Shown: piece by piece, positions 33,992-45,252 of the stretch | Numbering within the stretch: the stretch's first letter is position 1 | Layout of the letters: every line of letters starts with the position of its first letter | NCBI RefSeq assembly: GCF_024169655.1 | Contig: NZ_JALJWV010000001.1 | Location: forward strand, 2,361,001 to 2,425,000 | DNA: 64,000 nt | Source of the DNA: Pseudomonas marginalis | GTDB lineage: Bacteria; Pseudomonadota; Gammaproteobacteria; Pseudomonadales; Pseudomonadaceae | Direction of reading: 5' to 3' | Translations under genes and position numbers: made by a program | Notes under the pieces: model-generated | The model's input: only the letters and a program-made list of their open reading frames with translations | Told to the model about the DNA's origin: nothing | The model's database searches: none

Positions 33992-34409
33992 GGTAGGTTT
34001 GCTCCTTCGGCAGATTGAGCACCGCCAACCCCGTCAGGGTCTCGATGCGGGACAGGGTGGCGGCCAGTTCCGCCTCGGTGCCGCAGGCCAGCACGAACCA
34101 CATGTTCCAGCGGTGTTCGCGGCGGTAGTTGTGGGCCACCTGGGGCAATGCGTTGAGTTGTTCGGCGACCGCCTCAAACCGCGCCTCGGGCACAGTCAAC
34201 GCGGCCAGGGTGAAGGCGCCACCGAGGCGCTCGACATCGAACATCGGACCGAAGCGCGTCAGCACTCCGTCTTCGAGCAGGTCATGCAGGCGGTCGAGCA
34301 CTTCACTCGGCTGGCTGTGCAGTTCCTGCGCCACCTGCTGCCAGGGATCGCGCACCAGTGGCAGGCCGTGTTGCAGGCGATTGATCAGGCGCCGGTCGAG
34401 ATCATCCAT
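33966..34409 (-). CDS. nirG: Siroheme decarboxylase subunit NirG
   Basis: The 147-residue AsnC/Lrp-like protein starts MDDLDRRLINRLQHGLPLVR and contains RFGPMFDVERLGGAFTLAAL and VAHNYRREHRWNMWFVLACG, the second NirD/G-type half of the siroheme decarboxylase pair. It overlaps nirL by 8 bases and nirH by 26 bases, so translation of the block is coupled. Assignment as G rests on position between nirL and nirH. Confidence 0.92.
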   Translation of the reverse strand: MDDLDRRLINRLQHGLPLVRDPWQQVAQELHSQPSEVLDRLHDLLEDGVLTRFGPMFDVERLGGAFTLAALTVPEARFEAVAEQLNALPQVAHNYRREHRWNMWFVLACGTEAELAATLSRIETLTGLAVLNLPKEQTYHVGLYFPV

Positions 34410-34917
34410 GGGCCCACACCTGCGACGACGGCGGCGTAAAGCGCCCGCCGCATTGCTTGAAGGCGCGGGTGCTGAACAGCAGTTGGTGCGGCAGGTCACT
34501 CAATTGCTGCTGTTCCAGCACCAGCTGGATATGCGCCGTGACCTCCTTGCGTTCGCGGCCATGCACCATGCAGAACAAGTTGTAGCGCCACTGCGGCAGG
34601 CGGCGCGGGCGCTGATAACACAGGTTGACGCCGGGCGCGTGGCCCAGGCGGTTGCCGACTTCATCCACCAGCGCATCGGGCACATCCAGCACCAGCATCG
34701 CATTGGCGACAAAGCCCAGGGCGCGGTGATTGAGCACCAGGCCGACGCGGCGGAACAGGCCTTGTTCCTGCCATTGCTGCATCTGTTGCAACACCTGGTC
34801 ATGGTGCGCGCCGATCTGTTCGGCGAGGTTGTCGTAGGGCCGCGTCACGAGGGGCAAACCGCGCTCCAGGCATTGGCGCAGGTCGAGCATCTGTTCTTGG
34901 CTCAGCGGGACGATCAC
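34402..34917 (-). CDS. nirL: Siroheme decarboxylase subunit NirL
   Basis: The 171-residue member of the same AsnC/Lrp-like family has RRVGLVLNHRALGFVANAML, VNLCYQRPRRLPQWRYNLFC and MVHGRERKEVTAHIQLVLEQ. It begins at a GTG whose bases overlap the nirD stop (GTGA), so it is translated by coupling. It belongs to the NirL/H-type half of the enzyme complex, which carries the histidine and tyrosine residues used in decarboxylation in studied homologues. Confidence 0.92.
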   Translation of the reverse strand: MIVPLSQEQMLDLRQCLERGLPLVTRPYDNLAEQIGAHHDQVLQQMQQWQEQGLFRRVGLVLNHRALGFVANAMLVLDVPDALVDEVGNRLGHAPGVNLCYQRPRRLPQWRYNLFCMVHGRERKEVTAHIQLVLEQQQLSDLPHQLLFSTRAFKQCGGRFTPPSSQVWAHG

Positions 34918-35372
34918 GGATGCGCTCCCAGGGAAAACCCGAGGTCGATGCGGTAGGCGGTGAGCATCGGCAGGTCCAGGGGGATGAGGCCGGTGTCTTG
35001 CTCCAGCTCGTCGAGGATCTGTTGCAGGTGCTGACGGTGCGGGCCGGTCAAGACAAACCACAGGTTGTATTGATGCTCGCGGACATAGTTATGGTTGACT
35101 TCCGGGTACTGGTTGACGCGCCGCGCCACCTGTTCCAGGCGTTCGACCGGCACCGCCAGGGCGGCCAGGGTGCTGGCGCCGGCGCGGGTGTGTTCGAACA
35201 CCGGGCCGACCCGCGACAGCGAGCCGGCCAGTTCCAGGCGGTGCAGGCACGTCATCAACTGTGCCTCGCTGCAGCCCAGCACCTGGGCCATTTCGCGATA
35301 AGGTTCGGCGCACAGCGGCATGCCGTGCTGGTAGCGTTCGATCAATTGACGGCTGAGCAGGTCAAGGTCCAT
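34914..35372 (-). CDS. nirD: Siroheme decarboxylase subunit NirD
   Basis: The 152-residue AsnC/Lrp-like protein (MDLDLLSRQLIERYQHGMPL, LSRVGPVFEHTRAGASTLAA, VNHNYVREHQYNLWFVLTGP) is the partner of NirL. The ATG at 35372 lies one base after the nirF stop. An upstream in-frame extension inside nirF was not used because it would have no role and no ribosome site. Confidence 0.93.
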   Translation of the reverse strand: MDLDLLSRQLIERYQHGMPLCAEPYREMAQVLGCSEAQLMTCLHRLELAGSLSRVGPVFEHTRAGASTLAALAVPVERLEQVARRVNQYPEVNHNYVREHQYNLWFVLTGPHRQHLQQILDELEQDTGLIPLDLPMLTAYRIDLGFSLGAHP

Positions 35373-35373
35373 C

Positions 35374-36543
35374 TCAATACCCCATTTTTTGCGCGCGATT
35401 GCTGAAGAAAATTCCACTGGGACTCAAGGCCGGCAGGGTCTTGAGCAAGGTCATGCGATACGGGTCCCAGACCTGTACCTGCTCACCGTCGCGCACCGAC
35501 AGCCACAGCTGTTCGCCACGCCCGGTGAACTCCATGTGCAGCACGCCGGGGCCGGGGCGCAGGTCGGCCACCACCTGGTGGGTCTCGGTGTCGATCACCT
35601 GCACGCGGTCGTTGTCCGGGTAGGCGAAATTGACCCACAACTGGCGCCCGTCCGGGCGTGCGGTGACGAAAATCGGTTGGCCGGCCACGTCGATGGCGGC
35701 GGTCTGCTGCCAACTGCGCGCATCCATCACCAGCACCTGGTGATGGCCGACGGCGGGCACAAAGGCTTGGTTATCGGCCACGGCCCAGCCTTCGAGGTGG
35801 GGCATCTTGTACACCGGCAGTTTGGCCTGGCCGCGCCCGTAATCCGCGAGCACGCGCTTTACGCCGCGCTCCGGATGCCACAGGTCGAGTTGGGCCATGC
35901 CGTCCTCACCGAACAGCCCGGCCATGTAGTAACGGCCGTCGGCGGTGATCAGCGCGTCATAGGGTTGCTCGCCAATGCCCTGGTACCGCGTGATCCGCGG
36001 GGTGTTGCCCTGGCTGAAGTCGGCGCTCCAGATCTCGCCGCTGTCGAACAGGCTGAACACGAAGCGCTGGCCGGGCGCATCCACCAGGCCCACCACCCGC
36101 GAGCGTTTGCCGTCGGCCAGGGGCGTGGCGGGAATGTCGGCGACCTGGGCCAGGGTCTGCGCATCGAACACCTTGACCCCGCCGGGTTGGTAGTTGGACA
36201 CGGCAATCAGGCGCCCGTCCTGGCTGATCGCGCCGCCGATGCTGTTGCCGCCCTGGAGGATGCGTTTTTCAACGCGTTGGCGCAGCAGGTCGACTTTGCT
36301 CAGGCCGCCATCGCGGCCGAAAATGTAGGCATAGCGCTGGTCGCGGGAAAACACCGCCGAGGCGTGAGACAGGTCGCCCAAACCGTCGATCCGCCCCAGC
36401 TCCGTCATCCCGCTGGTTTCGATGATTTGCACGCTGGCGCTGGCGCGTTCGATCACCAGGCCCAGGTCGCCAGTCCCGCGCAGCGGCGGTTGGGTACAGG
36501 CGCTGAGCAGCAGGCACAGCGATAGAAGAGTGGGACGCATCAT
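35374..36543 (-). CDS. nirF: Heme d1 biosynthesis protein NirF
   Basis: The 389-residue protein has a lipoprotein-type signal (PTLLSLCLLLSACTQPP) and a d1-like propeller (YAYIFGRDGGLSKVDLLRQR, YQPGGVKVFDAQTLAQVADI, GVLHMEFTGRGEQLWLSVRD). It is a periplasmic, probably membrane-anchored relative of NirN and NirS without a heme c motif. It is needed late in heme d1 assembly and contacts NirN and NirS in Pseudomonas. Its ATG overlaps the nirC stop by 4 bases. Confidence 0.95.
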   Translation of the reverse strand: MMRPTLLSLCLLLSACTQPPLRGTGDLGLVIERASASVQIIETSGMTELGRIDGLGDLSHASAVFSRDQRYAYIFGRDGGLSKVDLLRQRVEKRILQGGNSIGGAISQDGRLIAVSNYQPGGVKVFDAQTLAQVADIPATPLADGKRSRVVGLVDAPGQRFVFSLFDSGEIWSADFSQGNTPRITRYQGIGEQPYDALITADGRYYMAGLFGEDGMAQLDLWHPERGVKRVLADYGRGQAKLPVYKMPHLEGWAVADNQAFVPAVGHHQVLVMDARSWQQTAAIDVAGQPIFVTARPDGRQLWVNFAYPDNDRVQVIDTETHQVVADLRPGPGVLHMEFTGRGEQLWLSVRDGEQVQVWDPYRMTLLKTLPALSPSGIFFSNRAQKMGY

Positions 36544-36857
36544 GGTGCGGGGCTTCCTTGCAGGAGGCGTTCGACCAGCCAGGCGATCTCGCCGGCACTG
36601 AGCAACGGCGCCCAGCCGGGCATCGCACGGGCAGGGCGGCCATAGGTAATGGTGGCGGTCAGGCTGTCGCGGCTGTGCCCGGCGAGAGCCGCCGGGGTGA
36701 GGGGCGGACCCAGGCCGCCGGTGAGGTACAGGCCGTGGCAGGCGCCACAGTCCTGGGTCAGCAGGTGTTCGAGGCGGGCGGCGTCCGGTGTGGCCAGCGC
36801 CCGCGCGGGAATCAGCAGGAGCAGCGCCATGGCCGTACCGATCATCGATGCATTCAT
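36540..36857 (-). CDS. nirC: Periplasmic cytochrome c55X NirC
   Basis: The 105-residue protein has a signal peptide (MIGTAMALLLLIPARALA), one heme c motif CGACH in TQDCGACHGLYLTGGLGPPL, and a methionine ligand candidate in RPARAMPGWAPLLS. It is a monoheme cytochrome in the nir operon that can donate electrons to cytochrome cd1 and is linked to heme d1 maturation. AAGGAG lies before its start. Confidence 0.93.
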   Translation of the reverse strand: MNASMIGTAMALLLLIPARALATPDAARLEHLLTQDCGACHGLYLTGGLGPPLTPAALAGHSRDSLTATITYGRPARAMPGWAPLLSAGEIAWLVERLLQGSPAP

Positions 36858-36873
36858 GGCGCGCTCCTTGTGC

Positions 36874-37188
36874 TTATTTCAAGGTCAGGACCCATTCGGC
36901 CAAGACCTTGGCTTCGTCTTCCGTCACCTGATTCGGCGGCATCGGAACCGGTCCCCAATTGCCCTGGGTGCCGTTCTTGATGTGGCTGGCCAGGGTCACG
37001 GCGGCGTCTTTCACGCCGGCGTTCTTGGCTGCAACATCCTTCAAGGCCGGTCCCACCAGCTTGCTGCCCACCATGTGGCAGCCGACGCAGGGTTTGCTGT
37101 TGAACAAGGCCTGCCCATCTTGGGCGAGGGCCGGTTGCAGGCTGAATGCAGCGGTGCAGGCCAACAGTGCGAAGAGAGTATTTTTCAT
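36874..37188 (-). CDS. nirM: Cytochrome c551
   Basis: The 104-residue precursor has a signal peptide ([18 protein letters not shown]) and a mature monoheme cytochrome with CVGCH ([20 protein letters not shown]) and the axial methionine in [20 protein letters not shown]. It is the electron donor to nitrite reductase NirS. It follows nirS by 24 bases. Size and motifs match the Pseudomonas c551 family. Confidence 0.95.
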   Translation of the reverse strand: MKNTLFALLACTAAFSLQPALAQDGQALFNSKPCVGCHMVGSKLVGPALKDVAAKNAGVKDAAVTLASHIKNGTQGNWGPVPMPPNQVTEDEAKVLAEWVLTLK

Positions 37189-37212
37189 CGGAAGTCCTTG
37201 TGTTGATGGGGC

Positions 37213-38898
<1,686 letters not shown>

Positions 38899-38990
38899 TC
38901 AGGCGGGACCTTTACGGTGCCTCGCAACGCGGTGCGGGGCGCAGGTTCTTCGTGCCGGCACAGACTATGGCGCCATGCCGGAATACCCGC

Positions 38991-39004
38991 TTGACCGCGA
39001 TCAA
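38991..39004. promoter_or_regulatory. Shared Dnr box between nirS and nirQ
   Basis: TTGAC-CGCG-ATCAA (one mismatch to the FNR-type box) lies about 105 bases before nirS and about 78 bases before nirQ. A single Dnr-controlled site between these divergent operons is the arrangement known from P. aeruginosa. Confidence 0.8.
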
Positions 39005-39081
39005 GTTCGCCGCAGGCGACGCTTGCCAGGTTGTCGCAGGCGCCCGTAGCGTGGCCGTCAAACCCGCTGTGGATGCCTGTC

Positions 39082-39858
39082 ATGACTGAGCCCTTCTACC
39101 AACCCCTGGACAATGAACAGCTGCTGTTCGAACACGCCTGGCGCCACCGCATGCCGGTGCTGATCAAAGGCCCCACGGGCTGCGGCAAGACCCGTTTCGT
39201 GCAGCACATGGCGCATCGTCTGCACTTGCCGCTGTACACCGTGGCCTGCCACGACGACCTGAGTGCCGCCGACCTGATCGGCCGCCACCTGATCGGCGCC
39301 GAGGGCACCTGGTGGCAGGACGGCCCACTGACCCGCGCCGTGCGCGAAGGCGGCATCTGCTACCTGGACGAAGTGGTCGAGGCGCGCCAGGACACCGCCG
39401 TGGTGCTGCACCCGGTGGCCGACGACCGCCGCGAGTTGTACCTGGAACGCACCGGCGAAGTGGTCAAGGCGCCGCCGTCATTCATGCTGGTGGTGTCCTA
39501 TAACCCCGGTTACCAGAACCTGCTCAAGGGCATGAAGCCCAGCACCCGCCAGCGTTTCGTCGCGATGCGCTTCGATTACCCGGCCGTCGAGGGCGAGGCG
39601 CGCATCGTCGCGCGTGAGGCCCAGGTGGACCTTGCCCTGGCGACCCAGGTGGTGCGCCTCGGCCAGGCCCTGCGCCGCCTCGATCAACACGACCTGGAAG
39701 AAGTGGCCTCCACGCGCCTGCTGATTTTTACCGCGCGCCTGATCGCTGCCGGCATGCCCATTCGCGAAGCCTGCCTGGCGTGCCTGGCCGAAGCGCTGAC
39801 GGACGACCCGCACACCGTGGCCGCCTTGATGGACGTGGTCGATGTGCACTTTGCCTGA
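39082..39858 (+). CDS. nirQ: MoxR-type AAA+ ATPase NirQ
   Basis: The 258-residue ATPase has Walker A (LIKGPTGCGKTRFVQHMAHR), Walker B (GGICYLDEVVEARQDTAVVL) and a sensor region (FMLVVSYNPGYQNLLKGMKP). NirQ/NorQ proteins act with NorD to activate nitrite and NO reductases. It is divergent from nirS and first of nirQ-nirO-nirP. The start is uncertain: I used the ATG at 39082 before TEPFYQPLD; an ATG three codons upstream and one further back are alternatives, and no strong ribosome site decides. Confidence 0.93.
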   Translation: MTEPFYQPLDNEQLLFEHAWRHRMPVLIKGPTGCGKTRFVQHMAHRLHLPLYTVACHDDLSAADLIGRHLIGAEGTWWQDGPLTRAVREGGICYLDEVVEARQDTAVVLHPVADDRRELYLERTGEVVKAPPSFMLVVSYNPGYQNLLKGMKPSTRQRFVAMRFDYPAVEGEARIVAREAQVDLALATQVVRLGQALRRLDQHDLEEVASTRLLIFTARLIAAGMPIREACLACLAEALTDDPHTVAALMDVVDVHFA

Positions 39859-40405
39859 ACCGCGCCGCCTGCCGGGCGACCTGGCGATGTGGTTTTTCAT
39901 CCTCGCCGAGTTGTCGGTGTTCGCGATTCTGATCCTCGCGTTTGCCGTGACCCAGGTGCTCAAGCCCGAGGTGTTTGCCGAAGGGCGCGCGCAACTGGAC
40001 ACCTCCACCGGGCTGGCGATGACCTTGAGCCTGTTGACCGCCGGGTTGCTCGCCGCGCTGGCGTTGCAGCAGGTGCGATTGCAGCGCGGGCGACGCGGCG
40101 CCGGTTTGTTCGTCGCGGCGCTGTTGGTGGCGTTGGTCTATGTGGCGATCAAGCTCACCGAGTACGCCCACCTCGGCGCGGCCGGACTGGGCCTGGAGCA
40201 CAGCACGTTTTTTACCTTGTACTGGATACTCACGGGGTTTCATTTCCTGCATGTGCTGCTGGGCATGGTGATTCTCGCGTGGCTGGCGCTGGGCTGCTGG
40301 CGCGGCGGGCTGTCGGTCGGCGGGTTGGAGTCGGGGGTGCTGTATTGGCACATGGTGGACCTGGTGTGGGTGGTGCTGTTTCCGTTGGTTTACGTGATTG
40401 GATGA
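39842..40405 (+). CDS. nirO: Cytochrome c oxidase subunit III-like protein NirO (NorE family)
   Basis: The 187-residue membrane protein has five helices and the subunit III signatures RRLPGDLAMWFFILAELSVF, FFTLYWILTGFHFLHVLLGM and VLYWHMVDLVWVVLFPLVYV. Proteins of this NirO/NorE family accompany nitrite and NO reductase genes and support NO reduction, but have no metal centres of their own. Its start lies inside the end of nirQ (17-base overlap). Confidence 0.9.
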   Translation: MCTLPEPRRLPGDLAMWFFILAELSVFAILILAFAVTQVLKPEVFAEGRAQLDTSTGLAMTLSLLTAGLLAALALQQVRLQRGRRGAGLFVAALLVALVYVAIKLTEYAHLGAAGLGLEHSTFFTLYWILTGFHFLHVLLGMVILAWLALGCWRGGLSVGGLESGVLYWHMVDLVWVVLFPLVYVIG

Positions 40406-40412
40406 GGTGCCG

Positions 40413-40643
40413 ATGACCGCTTCCCAAGGGCTGATCGTGTGTTGGGCCGCGTTGGTGGTGCTCAGCGTCGGCACCGTGCTGGCCGGCGGCTCCGGGCTGT
40501 GGCTGGTGGTTTTGCTGCTAGCGGTGGTCAAGGCGTGGATGATTGCCGATGGGTTTATGGAGTTGCGGCATGCTCCAGGGTTTTGGCGCGCTCTGGTGCT
40601 GGGCTGGCCTGTCGTTTTGGTGTTGGTGGTGGGGCTTGTCTAG
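40413..40643 (+). CDS. nirP: Small membrane protein NirP (NorF/COX IV-like)
   Basis: The 76-residue protein has two or three helices (GLIVCWAALVVLSVGTVLAG, LWLVVLLLAVVKAWMIADGF, LVLGWPVVLVLVVGLV) and resembles prokaryotic cytochrome c oxidase subunit IV. The AWMIADGFMELRHAPG segment matches NorF/NirP proteins that pair with NirO/NorE. It begins 8 bases after the nirO stop. Confidence 0.85.
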   Translation: MTASQGLIVCWAALVVLSVGTVLAGGSGLWLVVLLLAVVKAWMIADGFMELRHAPGFWRALVLGWPVVLVLVVGLV

Positions 40644-40719
40644 GCTCGGAGTGCCCAAGATCAAAAGCCAAAGCGAGGCGGCCGTATAGCCGACTTGATC
40701 CTGGAAGCCAGGCCTGGTC

Positions 40720-40810
40720 ACCTGTGGGAGCTGGCTTGCCTGCGATGGCATCGCCTGGGTGGACCTGATGGACTGAGGTGTCTGCATCGCAGGCACCTCC
40801 GCTCCGCCTG
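40720..40810. repeat. Decayed REPIN
   Basis: A REP unit (TGTGGGAGCTGGCTTGCCTG) is followed about 40 bases later by a damaged inverted copy beginning GCATCGCAGGCA, whose second half no longer matches. It lies in the 265-base gap between nirP and the Rhs gene, at the left border of the type VI island. The rest of this gap holds only a possible promoter. Confidence 0.6.
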
Positions 40811-40908
40811 TTTTGGGAAAAGTCTTACGCCCCTCTGGGAAAGTCTCACCTGAGCAACACGTTAGTCGCGTGATTTGATTCCGGCCTTTTCAGGCAGGGA
40901 TTGCGGGC

Positions 40909-43900
40909 ATGACTGACGCGTTTTGGGCCGCCCGCGAGGGCGACGCGCTGCTGCACACCTCAATGATGGCCGATGTCCTCGGCGGTGTGCTGGAAGTCGC
41001 CGCCTATGCCGCCATCACGTCCGTGGGCTGCCTGGCCGCTGGCGCGTTGATCGCTGCAGCGACCGGCGTGACCATCGCCACTGGCGGCGTTGGCTGCGTC
41101 GCCCTGGGGCTGGCGGTCGGCGCGGTGGTGGGGGTCACCGCCGGGCTCTCGGGGGCTGACGTGAAGATCTCCAGTTGGTGCGAAACCGCCGCCAACTGGG
41201 TTTTTCCGCCGGTGATCGAGGCCTTTATCACCAGTGGCTCAGACGACGTTTTCATCAATGGCAAACCGGCCGCCCGGGCCGCCGGAAAGATGATGGCGGT
41301 GCCGGTCGCGCGCAGTGAGCCCCCGGCCCCCAGTTTTCTGGACATGGCACAGGGATTTTTCTCACAACTGTGGCGCCCGACGGTCGCCACACCCGCTGCC
41401 GGTACCGTGCCGTGTGCGCTGGACACGGTCGCCTGCAGCAAGCACCCACCCATGCCCGAGCAATTCATTGCCGAGGGTTCCAGTTCGGTCTTCATCAACG
41501 GGCAACCGGCCGCCCGCAGCGGTGACCGCAGCACGTGTGGCGCCAAGATCGGCAGCGTCGAAGGGCTGATTTCTGCCGATGTGCGTATCGGCGGCGACCC
41601 CGTCGTGGTGCGCGAAATTCGCAGTGGCAAGACACCGGGCGTCGGTTTGGCGATTGCCGCGCTGCTCGCCCTACGCGGCAATGTGCGGGGCTTTAGGAGC
41701 GCATTGCCATGCCTGGTCGGCGGCGCGCTGGCGGGCGGGGCGGTGGCGTATGGAACCGGCAAGCTCACCTCGGCACTCAACAGTGCGGTCAACGGCTCGC
41801 CCAACCCGGTGCATAGCCCGACCGGCGCCAAAATCCTCGGCGCCGAAGAAGAACTGGACTTCGTCCTGCCAGGCCTGCTCCCCATCGACTGGCAGCGCTT
41901 CTACAGCAGCCTCGATCAACGCCACGACGGCCTTTTCGGCGCCGGCTGGAGCGTTGCCTATGAGGTCGCCGTCGAGATCGATCAAGATGACCACCTCACC
42001 TACATCGACGAACAGGGGCGCCGTATAGACATCGGCTACATCCCGTTGTCAGGCGGCGCCTTCAGCCCCGGCGAAGGCCTTGCGGTCAGGCGCAGCGCCG
42101 ACGGCGCCATCCTGATCGAAAGTATCGACGGCCTGTATCGGCTCTTCGAGCCCGACCCTCTGAACTCCTTGCGGATGCGCCTGCATTTGCTGGGCGATCG
42201 TAACGAAGGGCGCATCTTTCTGGATTACGACGCGCAAGGGCGCCTGTGTCGCCTGCGCGACAGCCACGAGCTGATGCACGTCGACGTGAGCTACACCGCC
42301 GAGCATCCGCGGCGCGTGAGCCATATCGAGCGCCGTTACCTGCATCGGCAACATTTTGCTGGGCGCAGCGACGTGCTGGTCAGCTATCGCTACGACACCC
42401 ACGGCAACCTGGCCGAAGTCCTCGACGCACAAGGCACGCGGCAACGACGTTTTGCTTACGACAGCGCGCGGCGCATGGTCGAACACCAACTGCCGAGCGG
42501 CTTGCGCTGCTTCTACCAATGGCGCGCAGTGTCTGGCCCGCAGGGTGAAGAATGGCGCGTCAGCCGGCATTGGACCGATGCCGGCGATGCATTCACCTTC
42601 GACTACGACCTGGATGCCGGTATCACGCGCGTCACCGATGGCCTGCAGCGGGTCAGCACGCGCTATTGGAACCCGCAGTACCAGATCACCCGCTACGTCG
42701 ATAACCTGGGCCATGCCTGGCAATTCGAATGGAGCGAAGATCGCCAATTGCTCGGCGCGATTGACCCGCAAAACGGCCAGTGGCGCTTCAGTTACGACGA
42801 CTCCGGCAACCTCAGCGCAGTGACCGATCCTCTGGCCAGGATCAGCAACACACAGTGGCTGGCGCATTGGGCATTGCCCGAAGTGGAAACCGACCCGGCG
42901 GGTAACCGTTGGCATTACCGCTACGACCGGCATGGCAACTGCATCGAAGAGATCGACCCGCTGGGCAACCGCACCCGCTACGTCTACGACGATTTCGGCC
43001 AGCCGGTGCAGATCATCGATGCCACCGACAAAATCCGGAAGCTGCACTGGAACGAGTGGAGCCAACTGATCGAAGAAGTGGATTGCTCGGGCTACGCCAC
43101 CGGCTACCAGTACGATGCGTTCGGCAATGTGCTGGTGCACACCAATGCTGAAGGTGAGTCGGTGCGCTATCAGTACAACCGGCAAGGGTTGTTGCTGGAA
43201 TGCCGACTTTCGGACGGGCGCCTTGAGCATTTCCAGCGCAACGCCAGTGGTTATCTGACGGGCTATGTCGACCCCGCTGGCAACACCTACCGCTATGCCT
43301 ACGACCGGCGCGGCCAGGTCAAGCAACGCTGGGACGCGCACAACCGTTGCGTCACCTTCGACCACGACGCCTACGGGCGACTGCTGAAACTGACCAATGA
43401 AAACGGCGAAAGCTATCGCTTTGAGTGGGACGCGGCCGACCGCCTGGTGCACCAACAAGACCTCGACCACAGTCGGCGCTGCTATACCTATGACCCGCTG
43501 GATAACGTCGTCGCCGTCGCTTACCTGCCGGGAAGCGAAGGCGAGGCGGTAGACGCGCTGACACACCAGTTCCAACGCGACCCGCTCGGGCGCCTGGTCA
43601 GCAAAGTCACCGCCGACGGCACCACCGTTTATAAGCACGACCTGAACGACCAACTGGTCGCGGTCACCTTCACCGCCCTCGACGGGCGCGAGCAAGCACT
43701 TGGCTTTAGCTATGACGCGCTGGGGCAATTGCTCGAAGAACACAGCTCGGCGGGGTGTCTGCAACACCATTACGACGCATTGGGCAACCTGACTCAAACC
43801 CACTTGCCTGACGGACGCTGGCTCAATCGCCTGTACTACGGCAGCGGCCACCTGCATCAACTGAATCTCGACGGCCACGTCATCAGCGACTTCGAACGCG

Positions 43901-45252
43901 ACCGCCTGCACCGCGAACTGCAACGCACCCAGGGTCAACTCAGAACAAATACCGACTATGACCGCAGTGGCCGGGTCCGCTCACGCCAGCGTCGCAGCAT
44001 CGACCAACCGTGGCAGTTGCCGCCCCTGGTCGAAACCCACTACAGCTACGACCCCAGCGACAACCTGATCGGACGCCGCCGTACCGACTGCCAAGAGCAC
44101 CTGACCTACGACAGTAGCGGACGTATCCTCGTCAGCCAACAGATAGGCCGGATCGAAACCTATGCCTACGATGCGGCGGCCAACCTGCTCGACGGGCCAC
44201 AACAAAGCGGCCTGGTACGGCATAACCGGCTGCTGACGTATCAAGACAAGCGCTATACCTACGACGCTTTTGGGCGAATGGTTGAAAAGCGTAGCGCTGT
44301 GCGTGGTTTGCAGCGCTTTGCCTACGACGCCGAAAGCCGGTTGGTTGAAGTACGCAATGACAACGGCAGCGTGGTCAGGATGGCCTACGACCCGCTGGGC
44401 CGGCGCATTGAAAAAACTGAACACGACAGCGATGGCTACCCGCTGGGCGAAACCCGGTTCACCTGGGATGGCCTGCGGTTGTTGCAGGAGCATAAACACA
44501 GTCAGACCAGCCTTTATCTCTACGATGGCGACAGTTACGAGCCACTCGCCAGGGTCGACGGTAACGGTGAATACCAACGCGTGCGGTATTACCACAACGA
44601 CCTGAACGGCTTGCCGGAGCAACTCACCGAGGCCGACGGCCATGATGTCTGGCGAGCGACTTATCGGGTGTGGGGCAATACGCGGGAGGAGGTGCGGGAA
44701 CCTTACTTCATTGAAGAGCAGAATTTGCGGTTTCAGGGGCAGTATCTGGATCGGGAGACGGGGCTGCATTTTAATACGTTTAGGTTTTATGATCCGGATG
44801 TGGGTCGCTTTACAACAACCGACCCTATTGACTTGATGGGTGGGTTCAACCTTTATCAATACGCTCCTAATCCTTCGGGATGGATAGACCCATTGGGTTG
44901 GGCATGCTCCGCTGCACAGCGACGGCAGAATAAGGTCAATGGTTTAGCAGCGGAGAACCTGGTTTATCAGAGGCTCATGAAAAACCCTAATGTTACCGTG
45001 CTCGGTAGGCAGGTTTATGTAAGAACGCCAGGCGCAGGGCGGGGCCGCTACGTAGATATTTTAATAAGAAATAACAAAACACAAAAAATCATTTCTGTCG
45101 AAGTTAAATCAGGCCGTGCAATACGCTCTAAAGCCCAGCTTGCAAAAGATAAAGTCATCACTAATGGGCAGGGGGTATTTGGGCATTCCGGGAAAAAAGC
45201 AACAGGTGTTACTGTGAGTGAGGCTAGGGTGCCACTATGGAGGCTGCCGTAA
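40909..45252 (+). CDS. PAAR-containing Rhs protein with C-terminal PD-(D/E)XK nuclease-like toxin
   Basis: This 1447-residue type VI effector starts with a pre-PAAR motif (AAREGD at residues 8-13), followed by hydrophobic helices (about residues 25-85) and two PAAR-like segments (DDVFINGKPAARAAGK, SSVFINGQPAARSGDRSTCG). YD repeats fill residues 290-1300. The Rhs core ends at RFTTTDPIDLMGG...DPLGW near residue 1330. The last 115 residues are AT-rich and variable and include YVDILIRNNKTQKIISVEVK, the D...ExK pattern of a restriction-like nuclease. The immunity gene follows. The toxin activity is inferred from the motif. Confidence 0.9.
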   Translation: MTDAFWAAREGDALLHTSMMADVLGGVLEVAAYAAITSVGCLAAGALIAAATGVTIATGGVGCVALGLAVGAVVGVTAGLSGADVKISSWCETAANWVFPPVIEAFITSGSDDVFINGKPAARAAGKMMAVPVARSEPPAPSFLDMAQGFFSQLWRPTVATPAAGTVPCALDTVACSKHPPMPEQFIAEGSSSVFINGQPAARSGDRSTCGAKIGSVEGLISADVRIGGDPVVVREIRSGKTPGVGLAIAALLALRGNVRGFRSALPCLVGGALAGGAVAYGTGKLTSALNSAVNGSPNPVHSPTGAKILGAEEELDFVLPGLLPIDWQRFYSSLDQRHDGLFGAGWSVAYEVAVEIDQDDHLTYIDEQGRRIDIGYIPLSGGAFSPGEGLAVRRSADGAILIESIDGLYRLFEPDPLNSLRMRLHLLGDRNEGRIFLDYDAQGRLCRLRDSHELMHVDVSYTAEHPRRVSHIERRYLHRQHFAGRSDVLVSYRYDTHGNLAEVLDAQGTRQRRFAYDSARRMVEHQLPSGLRCFYQWRAVSGPQGEEWRVSRHWTDAGDAFTFDYDLDAGITRVTDGLQRVSTRYWNPQYQITRYVDNLGHAWQFEWSEDRQLLGAIDPQNGQWRFSYDDSGNLSAVTDPLARISNTQWLAHWALPEVETDPAGNRWHYRYDRHGNCIEEIDPLGNRTRYVYDDFGQPVQIIDATDKIRKLHWNEWSQLIEEVDCSGYATGYQYDAFGNVLVHTNAEGESVRYQYNRQGLLLECRLSDGRLEHFQRNASGYLTGYVDPAGNTYRYAYDRRGQVKQRWDAHNRCVTFDHDAYGRLLKLTNENGESYRFEWDAADRLVHQQDLDHSRRCYTYDPLDNVVAVAYLPGSEGEAVDALTHQFQRDPLGRLVSKVTADGTTVYKHDLNDQLVAVTFTALDGREQALGFSYDALGQLLEEHSSAGCLQHHYDALGNLTQTHLPDGRWLNRLYYGSGHLHQLNLDGHVISDFERDRLHRELQRTQGQLRTNTDYDRSGRVRSRQRRSIDQPWQLPPLVETHYSYDPSDNLIGRRRTDCQEHLTYDSSGRILVSQQIGRIETYAYDAAANLLDGPQQSGLVRHNRLLTYQDKRYTYDAFGRMVEKRSAVRGLQRFAYDAESRLVEVRNDNGSVVRMAYDPLGRRIEKTEHDSDGYPLGETRFTWDGLRLLQEHKHSQTSLYLYDGDSYEPLARVDGNGEYQRVRYYHNDLNGLPEQLTEADGHDVWRATYRVWGNTREEVREPYFIEEQNLRFQGQYLDRETGLHFNTFRFYDPDVGRFTTTDPIDLMGGFNLYQYAPNPSGWIDPLGWACSAAQRRQNKVNGLAAENLVYQRLMKNPNVTVLGRQVYVRTPGAGRGRYVDILIRNNKTQKIISVEVKSGRAIRSKAQLAKDKVITNGQGVFGHSGKKATGVTVSEARVPLWRLP

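Noticed and set aside
42049..43938. A 629-codon minus-strand frame inside rhs
   Set aside because: It is an antisense shadow of YD-repeat coding, without a start site or domain.
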